Positions 16,871-27,709 of a stretch of DNA of 64,000 bases are shown piece by piece. Source of the stretch: Streptomyces sp. CB02058 (GTDB lineage: Bacteria > Actinomycetota > Actinomycetes > Streptomycetales > Streptomycetaceae); contig NZ_LIPG01000002.1 of assembly GCF_001905505.1 (NCBI RefSeq), positions 496,001 through 560,000 of the forward strand, in the 5' to 3' direction. The number at the start of each line of letters is the position of its first letter. The first letter of the stretch is position 1. Under the pieces are notes generated by a model. That model saw only the letters and a program-made list of their open reading frames with translations. It was not told the origin of the DNA and made no database searches. A program made the translations under genes and the position numbers.

Positions 16871-16907
16871 CGGCGGGCCCCGGACGTACCACGTCCGGGG
16901 CCCGCCG
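16871..16907 (+). terminator. Intrinsic terminator after tig
   Basis: A 17-base-pair perfect stem (CGGCGGGCCCCGGACGT and its complement) with the three-base loop ACC, 30 bases after the tig stop. It separates tig from the clpP operon promoter. Confidence 0.85.
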
Positions 16908-16979
16908 TCGTATCGGCCCGGGCCCGGGTGCGAGGCCGGTGACGCACCCGGGAACCCTTGTGCCCACTGGCTTACCTTG

Positions 16980-16993
16980 CGCTCCCAGCGAAC
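16980..16993. promoter_or_regulatory. Probable ClgR operator upstream of clpP1
   Basis: On the minus strand the site reads GTTCGCTGGGAGCG, fitting the actinobacterial ClgR consensus GTTCGC-N5-GCG reported for clp and lon promoters of Streptomyces. It lies about 134-147 bases upstream of the clpP1 start and upstream of a TAGGGT hexamer (17033-17038) that may be the -10. Activation of clpP1P2 by ClgR is established in the genus; binding at this copy is inferred. Confidence 0.65.
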
Positions 16994-17126
16994 AGTTGGG
17001 GAAGCGGGATGGCGTTGTCCCACCTGCGCGTTAGGGTCCATGAAGAGGAAGGGTCGGGTAGTCCCGGCCCACCCGGTACGAAGACGCTGAGACGGCCGGA
17101 GCCGTCAGAGACGAGCAGGTGGATAC

Positions 17127-17744
17127 GTGACGAATCTGATGCCCTACGCCGCCGGAGAGCCGTCCCTCGGTGGAGGCCTCGGTGACCAGGTCTACAGCCG
17201 ACTGCTCGGCGAGCGCATCATCTTCCTCGGTCAGCAGGTCGACGATGACATCGCCAACAAGATCACCGCACAGCTTCTGCTCCTTGCCGCCGAACCGGAC
17301 AAGGACATCTACCTCTACATCAACAGCCCCGGCGGCTCGGTGACGGCCGGCATGGCGGTCTACGACACCATGCAGTACATCCCGAACGACGTGGTCACCA
17401 TCGGTATGGGCATGGCCGCCTCGATGGGCCAGTTCCTGCTCACCGGCGGCACGGCGGGCAAGCGCTTCGCGCTCCCGAACACCGACATCCTCATGCACCA
17501 GGGTTCGGCCGGTATCGGCGGTACCGCCTCGGACATCAAGATCCAGGCGCAGTACCTCCTCCGTACGAAGACGCGGATGGCCGAGATCACCGCCCACCAC
17601 TCCGGCCAGACCGTGGAAACGATCATCCGCGACGGCGACCGCGACCGCTGGTACACCGCCGAGGAGGCCAAGGAGTACGGCCTCATCGACGAGATCATCT
17701 CGGTCGCGTCGGGCATCCCGGGCGGCGGCGGCACCGGCGCCTGA
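17127..17744 (+). CDS. clpP: ATP-dependent Clp protease proteolytic subunit ClpP1
   Basis: Serine peptidase subunit of the Clp protease, 205 residues. GMAASMGQF contains the catalytic Ser, LMHQGSAG the catalytic His and [18 protein letters not shown] the Asp. [30 protein letters not shown] and [21 protein letters not shown] are family landmarks, and the C-terminus ends in a Gly-rich tail. The residue after HQ is Gly where most ClpP proteins I know have Pro. The GTG at 17127 is the only standard start after an in-frame stop, with AGGTGG upstream. It is 82 bases before clpP2; the two paralogues probably form a hetero-tetradecamer fed by ClpX or ClpC. Confidence 0.97.
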   Translation: MTNLMPYAAGEPSLGGGLGDQVYSRLLGERIIFLGQQVDDDIANKITAQLLLLAAEPDKDIYLYINSPGGSVTAGMAVYDTMQYIPNDVVTIGMGMAASMGQFLLTGGTAGKRFALPNTDILMHQGSAGIGGTASDIKIQAQYLLRTKTRMAEITAHHSGQTVETIIRDGDRDRWYTAEEAKEYGLIDEIISVASGIPGGGGTGA

Positions 17745-17826
17745 TCCGGGCGTGCGCCACCCCGCTCCCTCTCGTACGCCGAGACCCCCAGCCCACAGAT
17801 ACGCCACCAGGATGGTGAAGACCCAC

Positions 17827-18495
17827 ATGAACAACTTCTCCGGCGCCTCCGCGAGCGGCCTCTACACCGGCCCGCAGGTGGACAACCGCTACGTCGTCCC
17901 GCGCTTCGTGGAGCGCACCTCGCAGGGTGTGCGCGAGTACGACCCGTACGCGAAGCTCTTCGAGGAGCGCGTGATCTTCCTGGGCGTCCAGATCGACGAC
18001 GCCTCGGCCAACGACGTCATGGCGCAGCTGCTGTGCCTGGAGTCGATGGACCCGGACCGCGACATCTCGATCTACATCAACAGCCCCGGCGGCTCGTTCA
18101 CCGCGCTCACCGCGATCTACGACACGATGCAGTTCGTGAAGCCGGACATCCAGACGGTCTGCATGGGCCAGGCGGCCTCCGCCGCCGCCGTCCTGCTGGC
18201 CGCGGGCACCCCGGGCAAGCGCATGGCGCTCCCGCACGCCCGTGTGCTGATCCACCAGCCGTCCTCGCAGACCGGCCGTGAGCAGCTCTCCGACCTGGAG
18301 ATCGCGGCCAACGAGATCCTGCGCATGCGGACCCAGCTGGAGGAGATGCTGGCCAAGCACTCCACCACCCCGCTGGAGAAGATCAGCGAGGACATCGAGC
18401 GCGACAAGATCCTTACCGCGGACGACGCACTCGCGTACGGTCTGGTGGACCAGATTGTCTCCACCCGTAAGACCACAGCCGGCGCGTCCGTCTGA
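17827..18495 (+). CDS. clpP: ATP-dependent Clp protease proteolytic subunit ClpP2
   Basis: Second ClpP subunit of the operon, 222 residues from this start. Catalytic Ser is in [12 protein letters not shown], His in [15 protein letters not shown] and Asp in [43 protein letters not shown] is the usual actinobacterial ClpP2 leader, probably processed. The ATG at 17827 (MNNFSG) has GGTGAAG eight bases upstream; the ATG at 17812 (MVKTHMNNF) is the alternative. In actinobacteria ClpP1 and ClpP2 form mixed rings. It is downstream of clpP1 with no terminator between. Confidence 0.97.
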   Translation: MNNFSGASASGLYTGPQVDNRYVVPRFVERTSQGVREYDPYAKLFEERVIFLGVQIDDASANDVMAQLLCLESMDPDRDISIYINSPGGSFTALTAIYDTMQFVKPDIQTVCMGQAASAAAVLLAAGTPGKRMALPHARVLIHQPSSQTGREQLSDLEIAANEILRMRTQLEEMLAKHSTTPLEKISEDIERDKILTADDALAYGLVDQIVSTRKTTAGASV

Positions 18496-18651
18496 CGTCG
18501 GTCTTTCCCCTTGGCACGTTCCGCTCGCACAGCCCCGGCCGTGTGAACCGTGCCAAGGGGGGCCCGAACGGGGGGCCAGGCAAGGTACCGTCGGATAGAG
18601 GCACCAGGAGCCGCTGAACCAGGCTGCTCCCAGGCGAAGGGGAAGCACCTC

Positions 18652-19950
<1,299 letters not shown>

Positions 19951-19973
19951 CGGCAGCCGCGACGAGACACGCG

Positions 19974-20006
19974 AAGGGGCGCCCGGCCACCGGCCGGGCG
20001 CCCCTT
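19974..20006. terminator. Bidirectional terminator after clpX
   Basis: A 15-base-pair perfect stem (AAGGGGCGCCCGGCC and its complement) with loop ACC, ending in CCCCTTT. It lies between the convergent clpX and the following minus-strand gene and can serve both. Confidence 0.88.
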
Positions 20007-20020
20007 TCGGCGTGTGAGGC

Positions 20021-21025
20021 TCAGACCTTGGTGCGCGAGGTGTTGTAGAGCTTCGCCGCGAGGACCGAGACCTCGTCCTGCGTCATCGACTTGTTGGTCA
20101 GGGCCGCGCCGATGTCGAGGCCGATCACCGCGCCGACCGTGCTGTAGTCGGCCCAGATGCAGACAGGCATGATCATTTCCTTGGGGCCGCCCGCCGCGGT
20201 GCCGTCGGCCTTGTCGTTGACCACCTTCATGTCCTGGCACTTCATCAGCGCACCCTCGAAGCCCGCGGGGGTGACGTCCTTGGGGCTGCCGACCAGGGAG
20301 GTCTGGCCCCCGTCCTCGTCCTCGGCCATTCCGGCCTTGGCCTGCGCGAACATGCCGTCGAGGGCCTTGGACGGGTCGCTGACCTCGCCCCAATTGCCGT
20401 AGAGCATGAGCATCTTGGTCGTGAGCGGGTTCTTCTCCAGGTCGCCGCTCGCGTACTGGGCCTCGGCCTTCTGGGGGTTCTTGATCCCCAGGGCCTCGGC
20501 CTCCGCCTTCTCCTTGCTCGTCGGAGTGGCCGAGGACGTCTTGCTCTTGTCCTGCTTGTAGGTGTCCACCGACGCCGCCGGCGTGATCTTGTACCCCTTG
20601 GTGGAGTCCGCGACGTCGCTGTTGCCGGAGCCGCCCGAGGTGAGGAAGTAGACGCCGCCCGCGACCACCGCGAGCGCCACGACGACCGCGCCGATGATCA
20701 GCCCGGTCTTCTTCTTCGGCGCACCCTGCGGCGGCATGCCGGGGTACGCCTGCTGGCCGCCGTACGGGGGAGTGGGCGGCTGCTGGCCGTACGGGCCGGG
20801 CTGCTGTCCCTGCTGCGGGTAGCCGTAGCCCTGCGGGGGCTGCTGCTGCGGCGGGACGCCCTGAGGGGCCTGCTGCGGGTAGCCGTAGCCGGGCTGGCCG
20901 CCCTGGGGCGGCTGCTGGCCGTAGGGGTTGGGCTGCTGGCCGTACGGGCCCGGCTGCTGGCCGTACGGTCCGGGCTGGCCCTGCGGCTGCTGGCCGCCGT
21001 ACGGGCCCGGCTGGTTGTAACTCAT
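20021..21025 (-). CDS. Gln/Gly/Pro/Tyr-rich single-span membrane protein, unknown function
   Basis: A 334-residue protein in three parts. Residues 1-103 are low-complexity, built of GPYGQQ- and GYPQQ-like repeats; residues about 108-129 form one membrane helix after a KKK anchor ([21 protein letters not shown]); the rest is an exported domain with two Cys (LMKCQDMK and [10 protein letters not shown]) that could form a disulfide. No family is recognised for the outer domain. The repeat region is presumably cytosolic and disordered, as in several actinobacterial membrane proteins. The gene lies between clpX and valS, divergent from valS. Coding quality is clear; function is unknown. Confidence 0.85.
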   Translation of the reverse strand: MSYNQPGPYGGQQPQGQPGPYGQQPGPYGQQPNPYGQQPPQGGQPGYGYPQQAPQGVPPQQQPPQGYGYPQQGQQPGPYGQQPPTPPYGGQQAYPGMPPQGAPKKKTGLIIGAVVVALAVVAGGVYFLTSGGSGNSDVADSTKGYKITPAASVDTYKQDKSKTSSATPTSKEKAEAEALGIKNPQKAEAQYASGDLEKNPLTTKMLMLYGNWGEVSDPSKALDGMFAQAKAGMAEDEDGGQTSLVGSPKDVTPAGFEGALMKCQDMKVVNDKADGTAAGGPKEMIMPVCIWADYSTVGAVIGLDIGAALTNKSMTQDEVSVLAAKLYNTSRTKV

Positions 21026-21161
21026 GGCGCTGTCCCCTCCGAATGCTTATGCGTTCCGAACATCCTGGCGGAAGCGGCGCTCACTTAGGGAATCCGGGCG
21101 GACACCGTTACTGAACAAACCGGTTTCAGTGCACGACTGTGACGCCCCTAAACTGTGTGCC

Positions 21162-23783
21162 GTGACCGAGAACGCAGCGCAGCAGCCAGCCAGCACCCCC
21201 GAACTGCCGACCCAGTACGCGCCGGCCGAGGTAGAGGGGAAGCTGTACGAGCGCTGGGTAGAGCGCGGTTACTTCACGGCGGACCCGGAGAGCGAGAAGC
21301 CCCCGTACACGATCGTCATCCCGCCGCCCAACGTCACCGGTTCCCTCCACCTGGGCCATGCCTTCCAGCACACGCTCATGGACGCCCTCACCCGCCGCAA
21401 GCGGATGCAGGGGTACGAGGCGCTGTGGCTGCCCGGCATGGACCACGCCGGCATCGCCACCCAGAACAAGGTCGAGCAGCAGCTCGGCGAGGAGGGCAAG
21501 TCCCGCCACGACCTGGGGCGCGAGGAGTTCGTCGAGCGCGTCTGGCAGTGGAAGGAAGAGTACGGCGGCAAGATCCTCGGCCAGATGCGCCGCCTGGGCG
21601 ACGGCGTCGACTGGTCCCGTGAGCGCTTCACCATGGACGAGGGCCTCTCCGCCGCCGTCCAGACCGTCTTCAAGAAGATGTACGACGACGAGCTGATCTA
21701 CCGCGCCGAGCGCATCATCAACTGGTGCCCGCGCTGTCTGACGGCCATCTCGGACATCGAGGTCGACTACCAGGACGACGACGGCGAGCTCGTCTCCATC
21801 ACCTACGGCGAGGGCGAGGAGACGCTGGTCGTCGCCACGACCCGCGCCGAGACGATGCTGGGTGACACCGCGGTCGCCGTCCACCCGGACGACGCGCGCT
21901 ACACCCACCTCATCGGCAAGCGGATCAAGCTGCCGCTCACCGACCGCACGATCCCGGTCGTCGCCGACCACCACGTCGACCCGGAGTTCGGCACGGGCGC
22001 CGTCAAGGTGACCCCGGCCCACGACCCGAACGACTTCGCGATCGGCCAGCGCCACGGCCTGGAGTCGATGACCGTCATGGACGAGCGCGGTGTCATCACC
22101 GTCGCCGGCCCGTTCGAGGGCCTCGACCGCTTCGAGGCCCGGTCCGCGATCGTCGGCGCGCTGCGCGGACAGGGCCGGATCGTGGCCGAGAAGCGTCCGT
22201 ACGTCCACTCGGTGGGCCACTGCTCCCGCTGCCGCACGACCGTCGAGCCCCGGCTGTCGCTCCAGTGGTGGGTCAAGGTCGAGACCCTCGCCAAGGCCGC
22301 CGGTGACGCGGTCCGCGACGGCCGGGTCGCGATCCACCCCAAGGAGATGGAGAAGCGGTACTTCGACTGGGTCGACAACCTCAACGACTGGTGCATCTCG
22401 CGCCAGCTCTGGTGGGGCCACCGCATCCCCGTCTGGTACGGCCCCGAGGGCGAGGTCGTCTGCGTCGGCCCCGACGAGCAGCCGCCCACCGGTGAGGGCT
22501 GGACCCAGGACAACGACGTCCTGGACACCTGGTTCTCGTCCGGCCTCTGGCCGTTCTCCACGCTCGGCTGGCCCGAGGAGACCCCGGACCTCAAGAAGTT
22601 CTATCCGACCGACGTCCTGCTCACCGGCCACGACATCATCTTCTTCTGGGTCGCCCGGATGATGATGTTCGGCCTGTACGTCATGGACGGCGAGGCGCCG
22701 TTCAAGACCATCGCGCTCACCGGCCTGGTCCGTGACGAGCGCGGCAAGAAGATGTCGAAGTCCTTCGGCAACGTCGTCGACCCGCTGGACTGGATGGACA
22801 CGTACGGCTCCGACGCCGTCCGCTTCACCCTCGCCAAGGGCGCCAACCCCGGCACCGACGTCCCGATCGGCGAGGACTGGGTCCAGGCCTCGCGCAACTT
22901 CGCCAACAAGATCTGGAACGCGACCCGCTTCGCGATGATGAACGGCGCGACGGTGGAGGGGGAGCTCCCGCCCGTCGAGCAGCTCTCGGCCACCGACCGC
23001 TGGATCCTGTCCCGGCTGAACCAGACCGTCGCCGACGCCGACGCGTTCTACGAGGACTTCCAGTTCGCCAAGCTCAGCGACGCCCTCTACCACTTCGCGT
23101 GGGACGAGGTCTTCGACTGGTACGTCGAGCTGTCGAAGACCACGTTCTTCGCTGGCGGCGAGCAGGCGCGGGTGTCCGCCCGGGTCCTCGGCGAGGTCCT
23201 GGACGTCACGCTCCGGCTGCTGCACCCGATCGTCCCGTTCGTGACCGAGCAGCTCTGGACGACCCTCACCGGTCAGGAGTCCGTCGTCGTCGCCGACTGG
23301 CCCAAGGACAGCGGCTTCCGTGACGAGGCGGCCGAGAAGGAGATCGAGCTCGTCCAGCAGGTCGTCACCGAGGTCCGCCGCTTCCGCTCCGACCAGGGCC
23401 TCCAGCCCGGCCAGAAGGTCCCGGCCGAGCTGACCGTCACCGGCACGGTGCTCGCCCCGCACGAGGCGGCCATCCGCCAGCTGCTGCGGCTCCAGCCCGC
23501 GGAGGAGGGGTTCCACGCGACGGCCACCCTCCCGGTCGCCGGAGCCACCGTCGCGCTCGACCTGTCCGGCACGATCGACGTCGAGGCCGAGCGCAAGCGC
23601 CTGACGAAGGACCTGGGCGCCGCCGAGAAGGAGAAGGCCCAGGCCAACGGGAAGCTCGGCAACGAGGCCTTCCTGGCCAAGGCGCCGGACAACGTGGTCG
23701 ACAAGATCCGTGGCCGGCTCGCCAAGGCGGAGACCGACATCGAGCGGATCACCGCCCAGCTGGCGAATCTGCCGCAGGGCTGA
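21162..23783 (+). CDS. valS: Valyl-tRNA synthetase
   Basis: Class I aminoacyl-tRNA synthetase charging tRNA-Val, 873 residues. The HIGH-equivalent HLGH lies in [14 protein letters not shown] near residue 63 and KMSKS in [10 protein letters not shown] near residue 530. The editing (CP1) domain spans about residues 200-380 with [17 protein letters not shown]. Zinc-type Cys pairs appear in WCPRC, and a C-terminal coiled coil (about residues 805-870) is typical of ValRS. The GTG at 21162 gives [19 protein letters not shown]; an earlier in-frame ATG at 21024 would overlap the divergent gene and is rejected. A hairpin terminator follows. Confidence 0.98.
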   Translation: MTENAAQQPASTPELPTQYAPAEVEGKLYERWVERGYFTADPESEKPPYTIVIPPPNVTGSLHLGHAFQHTLMDALTRRKRMQGYEALWLPGMDHAGIATQNKVEQQLGEEGKSRHDLGREEFVERVWQWKEEYGGKILGQMRRLGDGVDWSRERFTMDEGLSAAVQTVFKKMYDDELIYRAERIINWCPRCLTAISDIEVDYQDDDGELVSITYGEGEETLVVATTRAETMLGDTAVAVHPDDARYTHLIGKRIKLPLTDRTIPVVADHHVDPEFGTGAVKVTPAHDPNDFAIGQRHGLESMTVMDERGVITVAGPFEGLDRFEARSAIVGALRGQGRIVAEKRPYVHSVGHCSRCRTTVEPRLSLQWWVKVETLAKAAGDAVRDGRVAIHPKEMEKRYFDWVDNLNDWCISRQLWWGHRIPVWYGPEGEVVCVGPDEQPPTGEGWTQDNDVLDTWFSSGLWPFSTLGWPEETPDLKKFYPTDVLLTGHDIIFFWVARMMMFGLYVMDGEAPFKTIALTGLVRDERGKKMSKSFGNVVDPLDWMDTYGSDAVRFTLAKGANPGTDVPIGEDWVQASRNFANKIWNATRFAMMNGATVEGELPPVEQLSATDRWILSRLNQTVADADAFYEDFQFAKLSDALYHFAWDEVFDWYVELSKTTFFAGGEQARVSARVLGEVLDVTLRLLHPIVPFVTEQLWTTLTGQESVVVADWPKDSGFRDEAAEKEIELVQQVVTEVRRFRSDQGLQPGQKVPAELTVTGTVLAPHEAAIRQLLRLQPAEEGFHATATLPVAGATVALDLSGTIDVEAERKRLTKDLGAAEKEKAQANGKLGNEAFLAKAPDNVVDKIRGRLAKAETDIERITAQLANLPQG

Positions 23784-23797
23784 TGACGTAGAGCCGG

Positions 23798-23835
23798 AGC
23801 CCCCGCGCCCCCGACCGACCGGGAGCGCGGGGGCT
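23798..23835 (+). terminator. Intrinsic terminator after valS
   Basis: AGCCCCCGCGC pairs with GCGCGGGGGCT (11 base pairs) around a 16-base loop, followed by TCG. It lies 15 bases after the valS stop. Confidence 0.7.
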
Positions 23836-23892
23836 TCGCCGTGCCCGGGGGGCCCGGCCCCGGGCGCTGCGCACGATGCCGGTGCCCATCCG

Positions 23893-23898
23893 TAGACT
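23893..23898 (+). promoter_or_regulatory. -10 element for a leaderless folC transcript
   Basis: TAGACT lies six bases before the GTG at 23905, so the expected transcription start falls on the start codon. No Shine-Dalgarno is present. This is a common layout in streptomycetes. Confidence 0.5.
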
Positions 23899-23904
23899 GG
23901 CCCT

Positions 23905-25428
23905 GTGAGTGAGCCCCGCCCTTCAGACCGGCACGACGCGTCAGATCCCGACGACACCTTCGCGGAGATCGTCGACGAAGAGACCCAGCGCGACCCCGAC
24001 CTGGCGGTGATCGAGGCCGGGAGCCGGACGCTGCGCACCCAGTCGGGACCGCCCCAGGGTGAGGCGGTCCCCGACCGCCCCGCCGACCCGGAGACCGACC
24101 GCGCGCTGCGCGCCGTGGAGCAGGAGCTCGCCGGCCGCTGGGGCGAGACCAAGCTCGAACCCTCGGTGACCCGTATCGCGGCCCTGATGGACGTGCTGGG
24201 CGAGCCCCAGCGCGCCTACCCCTCGATCCACATCACGGGGACGAACGGCAAGACGAGCACGGCCCGCATGATCGAGGCCCTGCTCGGCGCCTTCGAGCTG
24301 CGCACCGGCCGCTACACCTCCCCGCACGTCCAGTCGATCACCGAGCGGATCAGCCTCGACGGCGCCCCGATCGATCCCGAGCGCTTCATCGAGACGTACA
24401 ACGACATCAAGCCGTACGTCGAGATGGTCGACACCCAGCAGCCCTACCGGCTCTCGTTCTTCGAGGTGCTCACGGGCATGGCGTACGCGGCCTTCGCCGA
24501 CGCGCCGGTGGACGTCGCGGTCGTCGAGGTCGGCATGGGCGGCACCTGGGACGCGACGAACGTCATCGACGCGTCGGTCGCCGTCGTCACCCCCATCTCG
24601 CTGGACCACACCGACCGCCTCGGCACCACCCCGGCCGAGATCGCGGGCGAGAAGGCCGGCATCGTCAAGCAGGACGCGACGGTGATCCTGGCCCAGCAGC
24701 CGGTCGACGCCGCGCAGGTGATGCTGAAGAAGGCCGTCGAGGTCGACGCCACGGTGGCCCGCGAGGGCATGGAGTTCGGTGTCGTCTCCCGTGAGATCGC
24801 GGTCGGCGGCCAGCTGCTGACGCTGCGCGGGGTCGGCGGCGAGTACGACAACATCTTCCTGCCGCTCTACGGCGCGCACCAGGCGCACAACGCGGCGGTG
24901 GCCCTCGCCGCCGTCGAGGCGTTCTTCGGCATCGGCGCGGAGCAGGCCCGCAGCCTCGACGTGGAAGCGGTCCGCAAGGCCTTCCTCTCGGTGCTTTCGC
25001 CGGGCCGGCTGGAGGTCGTGCGGTCCAGCCCGACCGTCGTCCTGGACGCGGCGCACAACCCGGCCGGAGCCCTCGCCACCGCCGAGGGGATCTCGGAGGC
25101 GTTCAGCTTCTCCCGGCTGATCGGGGTCGTCGGCGCGAGCGACGGCAAGGACGTCCGGGGACTCCTGGAAGCCTTCGAGCCGATCTTCGCCGAGATCGTC
25201 GTCACGCAGAACTCCAGCCCGCGCGCGATGGACGCCGACGCGCTCGCCGCCGTCGCCGTCGAGGTCTTCGGCAACGAGCGCGTCCAGGTCGAGCCACGCC
25301 TGGACGACGCGCTGGAGGCGGCCATCACCCTCGCGGAGGAGGAGGCCGAGTACGCGGGCGCCGGAGTCCTGGTGACCGGATCCGTGATCACGGTCGGCGA
25401 GGCCCGGCTGCTTCTGGGAAGGCGCTGA
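23905..25428 (+). CDS. folC: Folylpolyglutamate/dihydrofolate synthase
   Basis: Adds glutamates to folates (and may join dihydropteroate to glutamate); cytosolic ATP-dependent ligase of the Mur/FolC family, 507 residues. The P-loop ITGTNGKTSTARMIEALL is near residues 110-127, after an acidic actinobacterial N-terminal extension of about 75 residues. TSPHVQSITERI, VEVGMGGTWDATNVI, the carbamylated-Lys region GEKAGIVKQ and the C-terminal LDAAHNPAG support the call. The GTG at 23905 follows a -10 hexamer directly. The downstream DUF4233 gene starts three bases after the stop, so the two are co-transcribed. Confidence 0.96.
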   Translation: MSEPRPSDRHDASDPDDTFAEIVDEETQRDPDLAVIEAGSRTLRTQSGPPQGEAVPDRPADPETDRALRAVEQELAGRWGETKLEPSVTRIAALMDVLGEPQRAYPSIHITGTNGKTSTARMIEALLGAFELRTGRYTSPHVQSITERISLDGAPIDPERFIETYNDIKPYVEMVDTQQPYRLSFFEVLTGMAYAAFADAPVDVAVVEVGMGGTWDATNVIDASVAVVTPISLDHTDRLGTTPAEIAGEKAGIVKQDATVILAQQPVDAAQVMLKKAVEVDATVAREGMEFGVVSREIAVGGQLLTLRGVGGEYDNIFLPLYGAHQAHNAAVALAAVEAFFGIGAEQARSLDVEAVRKAFLSVLSPGRLEVVRSSPTVVLDAAHNPAGALATAEGISEAFSFSRLIGVVGASDGKDVRGLLEAFEPIFAEIVVTQNSSPRAMDADALAAVAVEVFGNERVQVEPRLDDALEAAITLAEEEAEYAGAGVLVTGSVITVGEARLLLGRR

Positions 25429-25431
25429 CCT

Positions 25432-25800
25432 GTGCGTACGCTCTGTGCATCGACGCTCATCAGTGAGTTCTTCGTCATCGGCTTCGCCGGGCTCGTCGCG
25501 ATGAAGTCCGACGACCTGTCCATGGGCACGGTCTGGACGGTCTGCGGCATCGGCATGCTGCTGTCCGTCCTGCTCTGCGGAATGATCACCCGTCCGGGCG
25601 GCATCCAGCTCGGCTGGGCGCTTCAGATCCTGCTCGTGCTGAGCGGCTTCTTCGTTCCCATGATGTTCATCCTGGGCGTGCTCTTCGTCGTCCTGTGGTG
25701 GGCGTCGGTGCACTACGGCCGCAAGATCGACGAGGCCAAGGCGCGGTGGGCGGCGCAGGCCGAGGCACAGGAGAGCGCAGAGGCTCCGGCCCAAGGATGA
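25432..25800 (+). CDS. DUF4233 family membrane protein
   Basis: Small membrane protein (122 residues) with about four helices: STLISEFFVIGFAGLVA, VWTVCGIGMLLSVLLCGMI, LGWALQILLVLSGFFV and MFILGVLFVVLWWASVHYG, then a charged C-terminal helix. It matches DUF4233, which in actinobacteria is commonly encoded right after folC. Function is not established. The GTG at 25432 starts three bases after the folC stop, implying translational coupling. Confidence 0.88.
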   Translation: MRTLCASTLISEFFVIGFAGLVAMKSDDLSMGTVWTVCGIGMLLSVLLCGMITRPGGIQLGWALQILLVLSGFFVPMMFILGVLFVVLWWASVHYGRKIDEAKARWAAQAEAQESAEAPAQG

Positions 25801-25885
25801 CGCAGAGTGAGCCCGGCCGTATGGCCGTCGGCGTATCCCTGTAATCTCGCCCCCACCCGCACCGAAAGCCCGCAAGGAGCCGCAC

Positions 25886-26299
25886 ATGACTCAGCGCACC
25901 CTCGTCCTTCTCAAGCCCGACGCCGTCCGGCGTGGGCTGATCGGCGAGATCGTCGGCCGCATCGAGCGCAAGGCCGGCTGGACGATCACCGCGCTGGAGC
26001 TGCGCACGCTCGACCAGGAGACCCTGGAGCAGCACTACGGCGAGCACAAGGGCCGTCCGTTCTACGAGCCCCTCGTCGAATTCATGGCATCCGGCCCCGT
26101 CGTCGCTCTTGTGGCCGAAGGCGAGCGAGTCATCGAGGGCGTCCGCGCCCTGGCGGGTCCGACCGACCCGATCGCCGCCGCGCCCGGCTCGATCCGTGGT
26201 GACTTCGGCACCATCACCCGGGAGAACCTCATCCACGCCTCGGACTCCGAGGAGTCCGCAGAGCGAGAACTGAAGCTTTTCTTTCCCGGACTTTCCTGA
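25886..26299 (+). CDS. ndk: Nucleoside diphosphate kinase
   Basis: Transfers the gamma-phosphate between NTPs and NDPs, 137 residues, full length. MTQRTLVLLKPDAVRRGLIGEI is the family opening with the ATP-contact Lys. The phospho-accepting His is in ENLIHASDSEESAERELKLFF near residue 117, and GSIRGDFG is also conserved. The start at ATG 25886 has AAGGAG about eight bases upstream. A perfect hairpin terminator lies shortly after the stop. Confidence 0.98.
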   Translation: MTQRTLVLLKPDAVRRGLIGEIVGRIERKAGWTITALELRTLDQETLEQHYGEHKGRPFYEPLVEFMASGPVVALVAEGERVIEGVRALAGPTDPIAAAPGSIRGDFGTITRENLIHASDSEESAERELKLFFPGLS

Positions 26300-26331
26300 C
26301 TTCGGCTCGGCCAATCAGCGCTCATGACCTG

Positions 26332-26357
26332 GGGCGACCGAAGTAATTCGGTCGCCC
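26332..26357 (+). terminator. Intrinsic terminator after ndk
   Basis: An 11-base-pair perfect stem (GGGCGACCGAA and its complement) with loop GTAA, followed by TTC. It separates ndk from the mreB promoter region (26358-26592), which has no other gene. Confidence 0.85.
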
Positions 26358-26592
26358 TTCGGCATAGGGTCACGTATCGCGGGAACGCATCCCTCCGACG
26401 TAACGTCACCATGGGTGGAACGGGCAGCCGTTCCGCTCGCCATGGCGAAGGACCCTCGCGCTGTGTCCGTGCTCACGGCACTACGATGGAAGCTTCCACG
26501 CCCGCAGCGCCAACCCTCGCCTACTCAAAACAAGCCATTCTTCGCTTCTTGGGAAGGCCCGACGCATCCTCATGGGGAACAAGGGGAACTCA

Positions 26593-27612
26593 ATGTCGTT
26601 CATCGGCCGTGACATGGCTATCGACCTCGGGACTGCCAACACGCTGGTGTACGTCAGGGGGCGCGGCATCGTTCTGAACGAGCCGTCCGTCGTGGCCATC
26701 AACACCAACACCGGCGGCATCCTGGCGGTCGGCGCCGAGGCAAAGAAAATGATCGGCCGCACGCCCGGCAACATCGTTGCCGTGCGGCCGCTGAAGGACG
26801 GCGTGATCGCCGACTTCGAGATCACGGAGCGCATGCTCCGCTACTTCATCCTCAAGATCCACAAGCGGCGCTACCTCGCCCGCCCCCGGGTCGTCGTCTG
26901 TGTGCCCTCCGGCATCACAGGGGTCGAGCGACGCGCCGTCATCGAGGCGTCGACGCAGGCGGGCGCGCGTCAGGTGCACATCATCGAGGAGCCCATGGCA
27001 GCGGCCATCGGCTCCGGTCTGCCGGTCCACGAGGCCACCGGGAACATGGTCGTCGACATCGGTGGCGGCACCACCGAGGTCGCCGTGATCTCGCTCGGCG
27101 GAATCGTCACTGCCCAGTCCATCCGGGTCGCCGGCGACGAGCTGGACAACGCGATCATCCAGCACATCAAGAAGGAGTACTCCCTCCTCCTCGGTGAGCG
27201 CACCGCCGAACAGATCAAGATCACGATCGGCTCGGCGTTCGAGATGGAGAAGGACGAGCACACCGAGATCCGCGGACGCGACCTGGTCTCGGGCCTGCCC
27301 AAGACCGTCGTCATCTCCGCGACCGAGGTCCGCAAGGCCATCGAGGAACCGGTCAACGCGATCGTCGACGCCGTGAAGACGACGCTCGACAAGTGCCCGC
27401 CGGAGCTCTCCGGCGACGTCATGGACCGGGGCATCGTCCTCACCGGCGGCGGCGCGCTCCTTCGCGGGCTCGACGAGCGGCTGCGCCACGAGACGGGCAT
27501 GCCGATCCACATCGCCGAGGACCCGCTGGACTCGGTGGCGCTCGGATCCGGCAAGTGCGTCGAGGAGTTCGAGGCGCTCCAGCAGGTGCTGGACGCCCAG
27601 CCCCGACGGTAG
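26593..27612 (+). CDS. mreB: Rod-shape protein MreB (bacterial actin)
   Basis: Actin-like ATPase that organises wall synthesis; in Streptomyces it acts mainly in sporulation septa and the spore wall. The 339-residue product shows the phosphate-1 loop [14 protein letters not shown], the phosphate-2 loop [18 protein letters not shown] and the adenosine motif [16 protein letters not shown]. The ATG at 26593 is chosen because AAGGGGAAC sits six bases upstream; the in-frame ATG at 26572 ([10 protein letters not shown]) is an alternative. It is first in the mre cluster, with a hairpin separating it from mreC. Confidence 0.97.
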   Translation: MSFIGRDMAIDLGTANTLVYVRGRGIVLNEPSVVAINTNTGGILAVGAEAKKMIGRTPGNIVAVRPLKDGVIADFEITERMLRYFILKIHKRRYLARPRVVVCVPSGITGVERRAVIEASTQAGARQVHIIEEPMAAAIGSGLPVHEATGNMVVDIGGGTTEVAVISLGGIVTAQSIRVAGDELDNAIIQHIKKEYSLLLGERTAEQIKITIGSAFEMEKDEHTEIRGRDLVSGLPKTVVISATEVRKAIEEPVNAIVDAVKTTLDKCPPELSGDVMDRGIVLTGGGALLRGLDERLRHETGMPIHIAEDPLDSVALGSGKCVEEFEALQQVLDAQPRR

Positions 27613-27620
27613 AACACGAC

Positions 27621-27659
27621 GTTCCGCCGTACGGGCGCTGCCGCCCCGTGCGGCGGAAC
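27621..27659 (+). terminator. Hairpin between mreB and mreC
   Basis: GTTCCGCCG pairs with CGGCGGAAC, extended inward by ACGGG/CCCGT-type pairs, followed by TTGG. It starts eight bases after the mreB stop. It may terminate a monocistronic mreB transcript or attenuate read-through, allowing more MreB than MreCD. Confidence 0.65.
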
Positions 27660-27709
27660 GTTGGTATACAGGCACGAACATTCCGACGAGGAAGGCACGG
27701 CCGCCGCAC

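Noticed and set aside
21126..24152. Minus-strand open frame of about 1000 codons opposite valS
   Set aside because: It spans valS, its terminator and the folC start; the translated product has no recognisable domain.
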